The translations under genes and the position numbers were made by a program. Positions 9,401-20,646 of a stretch of 64,000 nucleotides of DNA are shown here, one piece after another (position 1 is the stretch's first letter; each line of letters begins with the position of its first letter). Under the pieces are notes generated by a model. It saw only the letters and a program-made list of their open reading frames with translations, ran no database searches and was not told the DNA's origin. The stretch is taken from NCBI RefSeq assembly GCF_027580225.2, contig NC_073359.2, positions 10,111,001-10,175,000 of the forward strand, given 5' to 3'. The stretch is from Misgurnus anguillicaudatus (Eukaryota; Chordata; Actinopteri; Cypriniformes; Cobitidae).

Positions 9401-11452
9401 GCCGCCGCCCTGAAGCATTTTGGTCCTTACATTGTCCAGTCTTCACAGACCCCGTGTGTTCTCACTGATAGCAAACCATGCGTGCAAGCCTTTGAGAAGC
9501 TGTGCAGGGGAGAATTCTCTGCAAGCCCACGTGTTACTACATTCTTGTCTACTGCTAGCCGTTTCCAAGCATCTGTTCGTCATGTTGCCGGGGCCGCTAT
9601 TCTTCCGTCAGATTTTGCAAGTCGTAATGCCGCACAGTGCGACAATCCCACATGCCAGGTGTGTAACTTTGTCCGTTAGTCTATGGTCTCTGCCGTGTGC
9701 CGTACTGAAGTTGCCGACATCTTGCAGGGAGCTGCAAAAGTACCCTTTGCCAATAGAGCCACATGGCTGTCGATTCAGATGGAGTGTTCTGATCTCCGCA
9801 GGGTGCGTGCCCATCTTCGGCAGGGCACTCGTCCTTCAAAGAGAGTCTCCAATGTGAGAGATGTAAAGAGATATTTGAACACTGTCACCATGGCAAATGA
9901 TGGCCTGTTAGTCGTACGGCATAATACACCGCTATCAAACACCACTGAATGTATTGTCGTCCCACGGTCCGTATTGCATGGTTTGCTTATGTCTCTGCAC
10001 ATTCGGCTAGATCACCCCTCTGCGCATCAGTTGAGACTTGTTGTCTGCCGGTACTTCTATGCACTGAACATTGACTCTGCCATCCAACTCCCCAGTAAAG
10101 GCTGTCATCAATGTGCTGCACTGGCGAAGACCCCAGTATTCGCTGTGGAACAGTCCAGCAGTGACCCACCAGAGACAGTCGGCTCTACCTTTGCTGCTGA
10201 TGTTCTAAGGCGTGAACGTCAATTCATTCTGGTTGTTCGGGAGTGTGTGACTTCCTACACAGCTGCATTGTTGATTGACGATGAGCGGAAAGATACTTTG
10301 CGGGATGGCCTTATACGCCTGTGTGTTGACCTTCGTCCGCTCGATGGCCCCTTTGCTGTAGTTAGAAGTGACCCTGCTCCTGGTTTTTCTGCACTAGCTA
10401 AGGACGCCGTGCTCGCTCAGTACAGGTTGACCATTGAAGTAGGCAATGCTAAAAATGTCAATAAAAATCCAGTGGCTGAAAAGGCCATCCAGGAGCTACA
10501 GGGTGAGATTTTGCGTTTGAAGCCACACTGCGGGGCCGTCACCCCTGTGCTGCTGTCTGTGACTGTCGCTCGGTTAAATAGCCGTATTCGTTCACGTGGC
10601 CTGTCAGCTCGTGAGATGCTACTGCAGCGTGATCAGTTCTCGCACGACCAGTTACCGGTGTGTGACCGGGACCTGATCACCTTGCAATACGAGCAGCGTC
10701 TGTCTAACCACCCTTACAGCGTGAAGTCAAAGGCACCTCGGAGTCGGGGTGCACCTTGCCCTGACATTAGCCCAGGCGACCTTTTATATTTATACAGTGA
10801 CCGCAATAAGTCTCGGGCTCGCAGCCGATATCTTGTGCTTAGTTCCGACGGTGCGTGGTGCAATGTACATAAGTTTACAGGCTCCCAGCTGCGGCGTGCG
10901 TCGTATAGGGTTCGCTTGTCTGACTGTTATAAAGTTGACTCTTTTTCAGGTGCCACAGGTCATTGTGATGACGCTGCTGTGTCGGAGAGTGATGAGGAGG
11001 GCGGTGTGCAGATTGTTGCTCCCCCATGCGGTCCCGATATCCCCTTGGCAATTGCTGAGCCTGCTGTCCCTCCGGGGTCTGATGACCGCGGGCACCAGGA
11101 AGCTACTATTGTTGCCCCTCCCTGTTCGGTGGAAGCCCCATGCTGTGATATGGGCCCCTTCTCAGGTGTCCCAGTGCAGCCTCCCCGGCGGTCTGGCCGT
11201 CCTCCGCCACCAGGTTTCAAGATTATGAGTTGGAGTAGTCAGGCTACCTTCGCCTGTATCCTTGGTTCGCTTTACAATGTAGTGTTATTGTGTTGCGTTG
11301 GTATTCCACATGTGTTCAGCAGTGTCCTTTGTGCTGTTGCTCTGCACTACGGGTTCACCCGGTGTACCCCGTGTTGTTTTGTGCTTTTCTTTTGTTTCCT
11401 CAAGGCAAGGCAAGGCAAGGCAAGGCAAGGCAAGGCAAGTTTATTTGTATAG
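6450..11452 (+). pseudogene. gag-pol remnant of R1
   Basis: Starts at ATG 6450 with a gag-like protein ([20 protein letters not shown]). Lesions relative to R3: a 7-bp net deletion near 6721, a CGA-to-TGA stop at 7223-7225, an AGA-to-TGA stop at 7991-7993, a TGA at 9038-9040 and a TAG at 9677-9679. Protease (DSGATGNM), RT and RNase H pieces follow. The first RNase H aspartate is Gly (VVTGGAL). From 9683 the integrase half is open: zinc-binding H-X4-H/C-X2-C (HIRLDH, CHQC), then aspartates in FAADV and VRSDP and the glutamate in NPVAEKA. The open frame near 11403-11452 is LINE-derived. It encodes no intact polyprotein. Confidence 0.85.
11402..11439 (-). repeat. (CAAGG)n 3' tail of the LINE
   Basis: Pentamer repeat (AAGGC on the plus strand) forming the 3' terminus of the minus-strand LINE, next to the TCCTC duplication. 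Confidence 0.85.
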
Positions 11453-11711
11453 CACATTTCATACACAAAGGTCATTCAAAGTGCTTTACATAGAAATGAG
11501 AAAACAAATATCAAAGATACATGAATTTAAAATATCAATTAAAAGAAAATAAATGTGATTTTAATAAAAACTGTTTAAATGTGTGAAAAAGAATAAAACA
11601 GGAATAAAAGTATAAAACAGTTAAAAATAAGAATAAAAACAAGAGAAATAGAAAATAATTAAAATAGTGCATATATAATATAGTGCAATCAGTTCGGATT
11701 CAGCATAGTGC

Positions 11712-14700
11712 TCATTCAGTAAATGCATAGCTAAACAGATGTGTTTTGAGTTTGGATTTGAATGTGGCTACTGTTGGAGCACATCTGATCTCTTCTGGAA
11801 GCTGGTTCCAGCTGCGACTGGCATAATAGCTAAAAGCTGACTCTCCTTGCTTTGAGTGAACCCTTGGTATTTCTAGCTGATGTGATCCTAATGATCTGAG
11901 TGACCTGTTGGGTTTATATTCAATGAGCATATCAGCAATGTATTGCGGTCCTAGTCCACGGAGTGATTTATATACCATTAATAATACTTTAAAATCAATC
12001 CTAAATGTAACTGGTAGCCAGTGTAGCGACCTGAGGACCGGTGTGATATGTTCATATTTTCTGGTTCTGCTCAGAATCCTGGCAGCAGCATTCTGAATGA
12101 GCTGGAGCTGTCTAATAGTCTTTTTGGGAAGGCCAGTGAGGAAGCCATTACAATAATCCACCCTGCTGGTGATGAAAGCATGCACGAGTTTCTCTAAGTC
12201 TTGTCTGGAAACAAAGCATCTAATTTTTGCGATATTTTTGAGATGATAATATGCTGATTTAGTTATTGCTTTGACATGACTACTGAAACTAAGGTCAGAC
12301 TCCAGAATCAAACCAAGATTCCTGACTTGATTTTTAGTTGTTTGACCCCTAGCTTCAAGGTATGCATTCACCTTGAGAACTTCATCTTTGTTTCCAAACG
12401 CAATGATTTCAGTTTTCTCTTTGTTTAACTGAAGAAAGTTTTGGCACATCCAACTGTTAACTTCATCAATGCATTTGCAGAGGGAGTCGAAGGGGCTGTA
12501 GTCGTTAGGGGATAGAGCTAAGTATATCTGGGTGTCGTCTGCATAACTGTGATAGGCAATTTTGTTATCTCTCATTATTTGGCTTAGTGGGAGCATATAC
12601 AGGTTGAACAGGAGTGGCGCAAGAATTGAGCCTTGCGGGACTCCGCATGTCATGGATGTCCACTCGGATTTATGGCCACCTATACTTACATAATAACCTC
12701 TCCCTTCTAAGTATGACTTGAACCATTTCAGGACCACCCCAGAAAGCCCGACCCAGTTTTCCAGCCTGTCAAGAAGTATGTTGTGATCGACAGTGTCAAA
12801 AGCAGCACTGAGGTCGAGTAGCACCAGCATAGTTTGCCTGTGTCTGTATTGAGGCGAATATCATTTATTATCTTTATGAGCGCTGTCTCTGTACTGTGGT
12901 GTGGTCTGAAACCAGATTGAAAAATGTCAAAGTAACCATTAGAAATTAGGAATTTGTTCAGCTGATTGAAAACAACTTTTTCAATGATCTTGCCTATGAA
13001 AGGAAGATTTGAGATTGGTCTGTAGTTGCTCAATACAGTGTTATCTAGGCTGCTCTTTTTCAGGAGAGGCTTAACAACTGCAGTTTTAAGGGACTTTGGA
13101 AAAGTCCCAGAGTGAAGTGATGAATTTATCACTTTTAGGAGATCTGCTTCTAAACAGTTAAAGACACTTTTGAAAAAAGATGTTGGGAGTGTGTCAAGGG
13201 GACAGGTTGATGTTTTAAGATGCTGTACTGTTTCTTCCAAAATTTTACCATCAACTGCTTCGAAATCAGACATCGTAACTACTTTCTGATGTTGTGGTCT
13301 GATTTGTCTGACCCCGGCGCAGCTCAAGGATGTGCTGATCACCTTTCTGATATTATTGATTTTCTCAGAGAAGAAGTTAGCAAACTCACTACATTTGCTG
13401 TCTGAGAGCATTTCACTAGGAATGTGACTTGGGGGGGTTGTTAGTCTCTCTATAGTAGCAAAAAGAGTGCGTGTGTTATTTATGTTTTTGTTTATAATAT
13501 TTGAAAAGAAAGTCTGTCTAGCTTTGCCTAGTTCCACACTGAAAGCACCAAGGCTGTCTTTATAGATATTATAATGGACTACAAGTTTTGTCTTCCGCCA
13601 CATGCGCTCAGCTTTTCTGCATTGTCTCTTCATATTCTGCACCTCTGTTGAGTTTCTCCAAGGTGATTTTTGCCTGCCATTCTTCTTCCTGACTTTTACA
13701 GGAGCAATATCATCGATTACACTCTTAACTTTCGAATTAAAGGAATCAAGGAGAAAATCAACAGAGTCTGCAGATATGCTTGGTGTTAAAGATATAGCCT
13801 TCATAAATGGCACACTGGTGTTCTCATTTAAGGATCTCTTTTTGACAGACACAGATCTAGTTTCAATAGTAGGAGAGATTAATATATCAAAGAAAATACA
13901 GAAATGATCAGACAGTGCTACATCCTTAATAACAACTGATGAAATGTTTACACCCTTACTGATAATTAAATCTAGAGTGTGTCCACGATTGTGTGTGGGT
14001 CCATGTACATGTTGAGTCAGATCAAAAGTATTTAAAACAGCTGTGACATCTTTTGTCATAATGCTTTCTGGCTTATCTATGTGAATGTTAAAATCTCCAG
14101 CAATAGCAAAACAGTCAAACTCTGAGGAAATCGTTGATAACAGTTCTGTAAAGTCCTCAACAAATGCTGGAGAGTATTTTGGGGGCCTGTAAATAATGAT
14201 CAGTAGAATGTGTGGGGTACCTTTCAACACAATACCTAGATGTTTAAAAGACGGGTAATTCCCAAATGACACTTGCTTACATTGATAGACATCTTTAAAA
14301 AGAGCAGCAAGACCTCCACCCCTCCTAACAGTTCTGCAGAAACTCAAATAGGTAAAGTTGGGAGGGGCTGTTTCATTAAGGACTGTTGCACTGTAGCTTT
14401 CTTCTAGCCATGTTTCATTTAGAAACATAAAATCCAGGTTGTTTGTGGCTATTAAGTCGCTGACTAGAAGTGATTTGTTTTTAAGTGAACAGATATTTAA
14501 AAGTGCTAACTTAATAGTACAATTTTTTTCCCTAGCAGAGATCTTAGTTTGACAAGTCACAGGCAGCAGATTAGATTGATTTGCCACACGATTTGATCTA
14601 GCCTTACACTTTCTATCATGTACTAAAACAGAAATAGAGAAAGATATAGGCACACTGAGTTCCTGCTTTTGTAAACATTTGATAAAAGTATTAGTATTTT

Positions 14701-14719
14701 CATAGCAGGAACCCGACAC
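11712..14719 (-). pseudogene. LINE ORF2 (endonuclease + reverse transcriptase), one frameshift
   Basis: The N-terminal piece (14719 to ~12831) has endonuclease motifs LNICSL, NETWL, AGDFNIHI and LSDHF, then RT start SNYRPISNLPF and FQSGFRPHHSTETAL. A single-base loss near 12831 (after the TDTGK codons) shifts the frame. The C-terminal piece (12830-11712) continues with LLDLSAAFDTVDH, GVPQGSILAPLLF and the YADD box, and ends with the CR1/L2-type RSWNQLPEEIR region. The first in-frame start candidate is a GTG just after the ORF1 stop. With one lesion in about 1,000 codons, the copy must have been active not long ago. Confidence 0.87.
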
Positions 14720-14722
14720 ACA

Positions 14723-15940
14723 TCACTGAGAGCCATTATCAGTTGTTTTTGGTTCACCTACAGCAGATGGAGGAGGGTGTGTGCCTTGGCGTTGTGTCAG
14801 AGACCGAAGAGCTCTCACAGGACGAGGAGGGGGAACTGGGCCCACTGGCTTTGGTGGTTTTGGGGCTTGCTGTTTTCTGGTTGAAATCTGTGGGCTTGCA
14901 GCAATAGAGTGGGATAGTTTAGTTCCAGCATAAACCAGTTCCTCCATTTTTCCAGAGAAGGTCAAAAGCGGGGATGCTGGAGAGAGGAATGACATATCTA
15001 GTGAGGAGTCATGTTGTTCTGATGTGACCGGAGGCTGTGATATGTTGTCCTGGTTTTCCTGGCTGTTTTCCAGAAAGTCGTCCTTGGGTGCTGAATCTTG
15101 GAGCCGTTCTAATCTGACACAGTCTGACTGTAGTAAGCTCTGTGGGCAGGACTCAGCTGAGATTGTGTCCATGAGCAGTGGTTGTTGTGGCTGCGTGGTG
15201 TTATCTCTGTCCTTGTGGGATATGTCGACGTCATGTCCATTTAGGTGCTGAAGAGAAGTCCTGTGGTCATTCATACTCTGTCCAGGTGTGTGTGTGCCAT
15301 TCAGGTTGAGTGGATTGGCACACACTGCTGAAGGATGATGAAGGGAGAAATAGATATTGTCCTTTAGAACTCTTGCACCCAGTCTGTTTGGGTGGATGCC
15401 ATCCTGTTTAAATAGTTGTCTCTGACTCCAGAAAAGATTGAAGTTGTTGATAAAGTTCAGTCCTTTTATGTTGCAGGTTTTTTGCAGCCATGTATTAAGT
15501 CCAAGCAAACGTGAAAACCTATTTGTTCCTCTTGCTGGAAGTGGTCCACTGATGAACGGCTGAGCTTTTACTGTTCTGAGTGTTTCAAAAAGTTTGTTGA
15601 AATCCCTCTTAAGGAGTTCAGATTGCTCTTTGTGAATATCATTCTTCCCCACAATGACAACTCGATTTACAGTCTTATGTTTCATCAGAATGTTCTTAAG
15701 TTCCCTGTTTACATCAGAAACGGTTGCTTGTGGAAGGCAGCACGTAGTTGAGTCCCTGTTGATCAAGTTTCTGATTATTGAATCACCCAATATCAGAGTT
15801 CTGGGCTCGGATGCGCTCTGCGCTGAGTGCCGCTGTCTGCTCGATCTTGAGCGGCAGTTAGCATCAGTGTTAGCTGCTGGCTGATTTGATCGTTGTTTAG
15901 TCACATTTATCACATTTGGGGATTCCTCACTCATATTCAT
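14723..15940 (-). CDS. LINE ORF1 protein with SGNH esterase-like domain
   Basis: ATG start; 405 residues without interruption. Basic/polar N-terminus (about 1-45), then an SGNH-hydrolase-like fold: block I GDSIIRN at about 52-58, block III-like VGKNDI at 97-102 and block V DGIHPN at 180-185, each with the expected Ser, Asn and Asp/His residues. A proline-rich tail (about 360-390) follows. Esterase-type ORF1 is known from CR1/L2 LINEs including zebrafish L2, where the protein binds nucleic acid and acts as a chaperone. It ends at a TGA immediately before ORF2, so ORF2 may be translated by reinitiation. An upstream minus-strand frame (16033-16242) could be a leader or an extension. Confidence 0.85.
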   Translation of the reverse strand: MNMSEESPNVINVTKQRSNQPAANTDANCRSRSSRQRHSAQSASEPRTLILGDSIIRNLINRDSTTCCLPQATVSDVNRELKNILMKHKTVNRVVIVGKNDIHKEQSELLKRDFNKLFETLRTVKAQPFISGPLPARGTNRFSRLLGLNTWLQKTCNIKGLNFINNFNLFWSQRQLFKQDGIHPNRLGARVLKDNIYFSLHHPSAVCANPLNLNGTHTPGQSMNDHRTSLQHLNGHDVDISHKDRDNTTQPQQPLLMDTISAESCPQSLLQSDCVRLERLQDSAPKDDFLENSQENQDNISQPPVTSEQHDSSLDMSFLSPASPLLTFSGKMEELVYAGTKLSHSIAASPQISTRKQQAPKPPKPVGPVPPPRPVRALRSLTQRQGTHPPPSAVGEPKTTDNGSQ

Positions 15941-16626
15941 TAATACTTCAAATCTGTTCTCAAGATGTATAGGTGGTGGTAGAAAGTCAGTGTTTGCAAT
16001 CCTTGTCCTAGCTGTATCTGGCGTAGAGGAAGCTATTGCGGCAAAATGTGATGCTCGTGACAGTCTGATTTCTTGAGTGATTTTGGGTCTTGCTCCCTGT
16101 TTGTACCATTGATTAGTGTGTTGATCATTAGATTCATTGGACTCACCGGCTGTTTGCTAAGGGCGTCCATGATGACGAAGCTCTGTTGTGTGTTCCGTCT
16201 GGTTTGGTAGTCCTGTAAGTAACTTTGTTTCAAGAACAGCAATCCTTTGTAAAAGTCTGTGGCAGTTTGTGCAGCAAGTAGATTGTTGATGAGGCATTCC
16301 TTTTTCTTATCCTTTTCAATGAAGGCAGCTGTGTTTTTCCTTCTGGAATGTAAGCTGATGGCGGTGGGAGGCTAGACGGATGAAAAATTCCACTTTTTTG
16401 TAATCTTCCAGACCCGAAAGTTTGTAAATTGACGTTTATGCCAAGCTTTGTTGTTTGAGCACTATGCTGATTTGCTGAAGTTAAAATTATAAGATAAAAT
16501 ATAAAAGCGATAGAGCAAAGCGCAGAGCAGTAAGCAAAAGCGTCCGAACAGTAGCAGAGCAGGAAGTAGTCCTCATTCCCGCAGGCACCTGTGTGGGAGT
16601 TTGTGTCCTGGAGGAAAAATGGGCGG

Positions 16627-16803
16627 CGCCAGTATGTGGTGTGTGACGTGGTTCATGACGTTGTACACAAACACGCAGACCTGGGTGGAGTTTCGGGCTA
16701 CGCTCTACGTGTGTTGGTTGTTGTGTTTGTTTCCACCATTAAAGGCTTGACTAAACAGTTCTCTCGTGTCAGCGATTCATTACATTGCATCTCTACACTG
16801 GTG
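16627..16803 (+). repeat. 3' LTR of R1
   Basis: 177 bp, nearly identical to the 5' LTR, with one terminal change (ACTGGTG instead of ACTGGCG). It is preceded by a purine-rich tract (GGAGGAAAAATGGGCGG, 16610-16626) that would prime plus-strand synthesis. Confidence 0.82.
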
Positions 16804-17737
16804 GGAGTATTTGTCCTTGTTCTGTGATGTGACATGTAGACAATTTTTTTTTGTTTGGGTCTGTAATGCCTTAGAAGCTTCCTAAAAACCTCTCTCAGAT
16901 AGCTCTATTAAGGTGGGAGATTTTAAACAAGTGGTTTGCACCTATTTGGCTCCCCCTACTGGCTTAACTTGCAATCTCATGACTTTGCTGCCACTCAAAA
17001 AATTTAGCCAATTATTTTAAAGTGAAGGGGCAGGGAGATGCCTGTGATGTCATAAGCATCAGTTTTTCAGATTGTCTGTTTTCTGGCTGACATTTCTAAA
17101 AGACGAATTTCTATGAGATTGAGATGTTTAGCATGTTTAGCAATTTTTGTATGTTTGTGAATGTGGGTAGACTACCAATATTCAACAAAGACAAGGTAAA
17201 ATGATTTTTATTCTCTGTCCCCTTTAAAGGGACACTCCACTATTTTCTCTTTTTTCTCCTTGAGTTGCTGATCAAAATCTGAGGGTTTTGTCACAGACAG
17301 TAAAATCCATCCAAAAATCCTGTGGTGTGAGCCCGGCTTTAGGAAACAATGTGTCTAAAGTAAAGTAAAGTAAAATTCCAATTCCAAAAGGTTTCTCTGG
17401 ACTTAAATTTCACAACAATATCTCCTCTCTGACCTATATGTACTTGCTCGAATCCAAAATAAAAGAGCTCACAGATACAATGTAAATATCTGTGAGCCGC
17501 CCTTTAATCTGCACTATCCAACCACAGCACTGCCATTTAGTCACAATTGAGTTTTAATTGCAACAAACCATCATCATTGTGATCAGTGTTTGAATTAACA
17601 TGTTATAATAAATTATTTATATGGTATTTTGAGCTAAAACTTCACATATGTGCTCTGAGGACAGTAAAGATTGATTTGACATCTTAAAAAAGTCTTGTGC
17701 CATGGCCCCTTTAATGTATTTTTCTTGGTGGCAGTAG
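16804..17737. other. Right part of TTAA element and Harbinger-like segment, unit 1
   Basis: Non-coding. 16804-17223 is the right part of the TTAA-flanked element; 17228 onward continues the Harbinger-like segment and intron up to exon A2. A (TAAAG)n microsatellite lies near 17357-17373. Unit 1 lacks about 500 bp here that units 2 to 4 have. Confidence 0.6.
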
Positions 17738-17781
17738 TTACTCTGTTTTCTGTATTATTCTTAATAACTGTAAAGTATTAC

Positions 17782-17964
17782 CTGAACTTCCAGCTACACA
17801 TTTTGGCTCGGGAGTCCAGCCCTGTTCAGTGCACTTAGAAGTTCCTTGCTTGGGTTTATATCCTGGTTCACACTTATATTTTAATGTGTCGTCTTCCTTG
17901 TTATCTTTCACCTCCTTAACAGTTCCATGTTGTATGTCAGGTGTTGTGCATGATATATCTGAAC
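17782..17964 (-). CDS. CCP (sushi) domain exon A2, complement factor H-like
   Basis: Second CCP exon type. The cysteines lie in SCTT, KYKC, SKC and PKC, and the Trp in QGWTP. It is 183 bp and phase 1-1, with acceptor ending ttgttacag and donor gtaata. The donor departs from gtaagt, so splicing may be weaker. The protein shares KYKCEPGYKPKQGTSK with A5, but ends WTPEPKC where all other A copies end WSPVPTC. It is therefore a mosaic relative to A3 and A4. It follows exon B2 in transcription. Confidence 0.82.
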
Positions 17965-18690
17965 CTGTAACAAGTAACAAGTAGAGATGTTAGTTTGATT
18001 TAGAATTTGCTTGTATTCATTCATTGTATTTCAAACTTACCCATGTTTGATGTCTTTGTCACTCTTTTAGAAGGCTTTATGATAATGCATATAACCATAT
18101 AAGGCATCATACTTTTTTACTTTCTATAACCTGGATTTAGATTTTATATATCACGTATCTAAAAACTAATTAAGTACAGTTTAGAAATCCACATATTAGT
18201 ACAATCAAATATATTTGATACAACTGACACTGTGAGCAAATATGTTGTTTTGTATACTGTATGTATAATTTCTATATACATTTAAATGAAGCAAATATAC
18301 CTCAAAAAATAATTTCACAGATAACAAATAAATAAGACAGGCTAACAACTTAAAAAAAATGTAACAGGCACCTAATTCCAAAGACTAATAATTGTGATAT
18401 TTGGGCCTAATATACATCTACGTGGTGTAAAACGTTTTGGGGCAGTTTTTCGGACAGGCCTTCTCTTAAAATGCACGTTTGTGCTGCCTTAATTTAAAAA
18501 CACCTTGTACTGACATATCTTAACAAATATTAATGCCAATGTTTTGTCTCAAAATTCACACCAGTATTGTTTTCTGTAAGGTTTGTTTGTAAAAACAACT
18601 TAAAATATACATCTGAGTCTTGAGGTCTAGTCCTGGATTAACCTAAAACTGCCCAATAAACATTGGAATGGTCAATTTATTGTGACTTAC

Positions 18691-18873
18691 TTATACATTC
18701 TCCTTTATGATTCTGTGTCCATTTGTGGTCACTACATACATATCCGATTTCCAACTTAGAGGTGTAGCCAGCTTTGCAGGTGTACTGTATTTTATCCCCG
18801 GCGCTGTAGCTGATTTTGAGGGAGGCAGGAGAAACGTCAGCATTGTCTTCTTTTGGGAGCTCAGTAGGACATT
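18691..18873 (-). CDS. CCP (sushi) domain exon B2, complement factor H-like
   Basis: Same 183-bp phase 1-1 CCP exon as B1, with donor gtaagt and acceptor ending tctgacag. All four cysteines and the Trp are kept. It differs from B1 at two residues: LEL to TEL after the first cysteine, and LKN to LKI before the second. Exon A2 follows downstream on the minus strand after about 0.73 kb of intron. Confidence 0.82.
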   Translation of the reverse strand, partial: NVLLSSQKKTMLTFLLPPSKSATAPGIKYSTPAKLATPLSWKSDMYVVTTNGHRIIKENV

Positions 18874-19177
18874 CTGTCAGACAAATGTAGAGAGGCACAT
18901 CAAATAGTGGCAGATGGTAATCATGCCATAAGTTTGTTTGCTTTTGTCAGTGTCAAAACAATTCATCATTAGCAAGCTTATCCCTGCCTGACATCTTTGT
19001 TTTTCATTCTTATTTTGGGAATTGTGTCATTTGTAAAATTGAACATTCAAAGAAATGTGCAGAAAAGGCCTTACCTGGCATTGGCGTGGCATCAACATTC
19101 GTGCATATCCATAGGGTATAAAATAGCTAGACTCTAAACTGTTAGTTGATTCACACTGGGAGATAAAGAAATACATT

Positions 19178-19605
19178 TGTGTCTATATTGGGTCCGTCGG
19201 TCCATGACCAATTCTGGACATCTATTCGACGTCCAAACTAGGTCCACTATTTGGACGTGCAACCATGACCCTACTTGGACGTCATATTTACGGGCAACGA
19301 ATAGTCTATATTATTTATACAGTACTGTTTTTTCTGCTTTCTTGAATTACATACAAATTCATCTAAATGTACAGTTAAAAATCTATTCATAGATTATATA
19401 TTCTCATATTCTCACAATGTTGAGTTCATCTTTTTTCATGTCTCTTTTCCTTACATGGAGGTCCTATGGATGTCAACATTTAGACGTGCAGAAGATGTCG
19501 AAAAAAAGACGTCGCCTGGCATTACAAAACAACCCCCTCAATGGACCGGATTTGGACGTCCAAAAATGACATGAAAAAGACGTCACTCTGACGTCACATT
19601 ACGCA
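19178..19605. repeat. GACGTC-rich repeat block, unit 2 (shortened)
   Basis: Same block as in unit 1, but about 120 bp are missing at the junction near 19299, where the text jumps from cgggcaac to gaatagtc. The TGACGTCA palindrome near the right end is kept. Confidence 0.55.
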
Positions 19606-19616
19606 GTGGGCTGTAA

Positions 19617-19846
19617 TCACTTCACTACTAGAGCAAGCTCCTGATTGGTTAACTCATCCCGCGCGTTTCCTGTGGCAACACTCAATTTGCGCCATTTGCG
19701 CGAACTGGATGCACGAATGAGGCAGAATCGCGTGTAGCGCGCCACACTAAATGCCTCATTCGCGCAGCGAGACCTTGATTTACATTGACTTAACATTGAA
19801 ATCACTCATGCTTGACACCACTACCGTGGCTGGTCTGAACGCAGCA
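19617..19846. mobile_element. Right half of a Harbinger-type MITE, unit 2
   Basis: Orthologue of 1708-1939. It ends at the TAA at 19847-19849, which separates it from the MADF-bearing element. Confidence 0.6.
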
Positions 19847-19849
19847 TAA

Positions 19850-20643
19850 TGCTGCGTTTACACCAGCCGTGTTTTAGGCGTTAAAATCACGTGTACCGCG
19901 TCTAGTTTGCCGCTTGAACATTTTGAATGCATTTGCGCATCTAGAGCGAAGTAGACGAGCAGAAAAAGCAAGTATTAATGCACGTCAGAAGCGAAATCCA
20001 CTTCTTGTGGGAGAGGCAAGTGCTATGCGGTTGTCTGTTTGCAAGATGGCTGACATTGATTGTGCATTCATCGATAGAGTTACCGGTTTGCATTTGATCA
20101 CCTTTCTACAGGGGGAAAAAATTTAAAAAAACGGTGAGGATGTCGATAAACGTCACGTGACTCAAAAGTGAAATGTGTATTTACAACTTACCAGGTTGCC
20201 CAATGACCTCACTGACACTCTTCCAAGCGAGGTCCTTTTTATTCCTGTCTATATAGAAATAAGAACTTGTGTCGTATAGCTCCGGGTAACTGTTCACGGA
20301 CAATATCAAGCGTTCCTTAGTGTTGAATGAGTGACTCCGGGGAGGGCTGCCGCCATGGCAGCAAACAGGCTCCTTGTTGGTTAACGCGGCGCAAAAATCC
20401 ACCAAAATTAAAATTTTCAACTCAGGCATCAGCCGCAAATTTGCGTCAAACGCAAAATGCACAAAAAGCACCATTCGCGCGAACTAGACAGGCGAGTTGG
20501 GCAGAATCGTGTGTACCACGCCACGCTACATGCCTCATTCGCGCCGCGAGACCTCCATACACGCGTCAATGTGTCTTTACATTGACTAAACATGTAAATC
20601 ACTCGCGCTTGACACCTCTACCGCGGCTGGTCTGAACGCAGCA
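19850..20643 (-). mobile_element. PIF/Harbinger-type element with MADF exon, unit 2
   Basis: A 794-bp uninterrupted copy with TAA on both sides (19847-19849 and 20644-20646) and both terminal repeats. It shows the empty site of the unit 1 L2 at about 20181. Confidence 0.65.
20192..20356 (-). pseudogene. MADF-domain first exon, unit 2
   Basis: Same exon and donor as in unit 1. The MADF frame is open, with one change (NSYPEL instead of NSHPEL). The candidate start ATG is out of frame. Confidence 0.6.
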
Positions 20644-20646
20644 TAA

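Larger units (their letters stand above)
11402..16569 (-). mobile_element. Full-length L2/CR1-group LINE inserted in R1
   Basis: A 5,168-bp insertion with the 5-bp duplication TCCTC at 11397-11401 and 16570-16574. R2 and R3 show the uninterrupted site. On the minus strand it has a 5' UTR, ORF1 with an esterase domain, ORF2, and a 3' end of (CCTTG)n microsatellite type. Nearly all reading frame is preserved, so it is recent and close to full length. Confidence 0.9.
6145..16803 (+). mobile_element. LTR retrotransposon R1 (Ty3/gypsy-like), split by an L2 LINE
   Basis: Two 177-bp LTRs (6145-6321 and 16627-16803) flank gag-protease-RT-RNase H-integrase remnants. Without the LINE and its 5-bp duplication it is 5,486 bp, the same size as R3. 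The target bases GGA border it on both sides, a short duplication for this class. The order with integrase last places it in the Ty3/gypsy (Metaviridae-like) group. I cannot assign a clade. Confidence 0.85.
6120..17223. mobile_element. TTAA-flanked short element (piggyBac/Kolobok-like MITE), unit 1, host of R1
   Basis: TTAA at 6116-6119 and 17224-17227 flanks imperfect inverted termini: AGGTGACATAGAATGATTGA at left, and AGGGGACAGAGAATAAAAAT as the reverse complement of the right end. Without the LTR element it would be about 445 bp. Units 2 and 3 share the insertion. Unit 4 has a clean single TTAA. A TTAA duplication fits piggyBac or Kolobok; no transposase is encoded. Confidence 0.72.
1..18024 (-). 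repeat. Tandem unit 1 (incomplete at left edge)
   Basis: First unit of the tandem array. Position 1 corresponds to 18025 in unit 2, so the window opens inside the intron between CCP exons B and A. It carries exon B1 near its left end and exon A2 near its right end. Its 18-kb size comes from two private LINE insertions (2264-5098 and 11402-16569). Without them and their target duplications it would be about 10.0 kb, matching units 2 and 3. Confidence 0.85.

Noticed and set aside
9149..9679. RNase H-like frame as an independent gene
   Set aside because: It is the continuation of the LTR element pol gene after the TGA at 9038-9040, not a separate gene.
11298..11552. Frames spanning the (CAAGG)n tract
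   Set aside because: Run across the junction between R1 and the LINE tail; chimaeric by position.
6450..16803. Infectious endogenous retrovirus
   Set aside because: No envelope gene after integrase in any copy, and the frames are broken; best described as an LTR retrotransposon.
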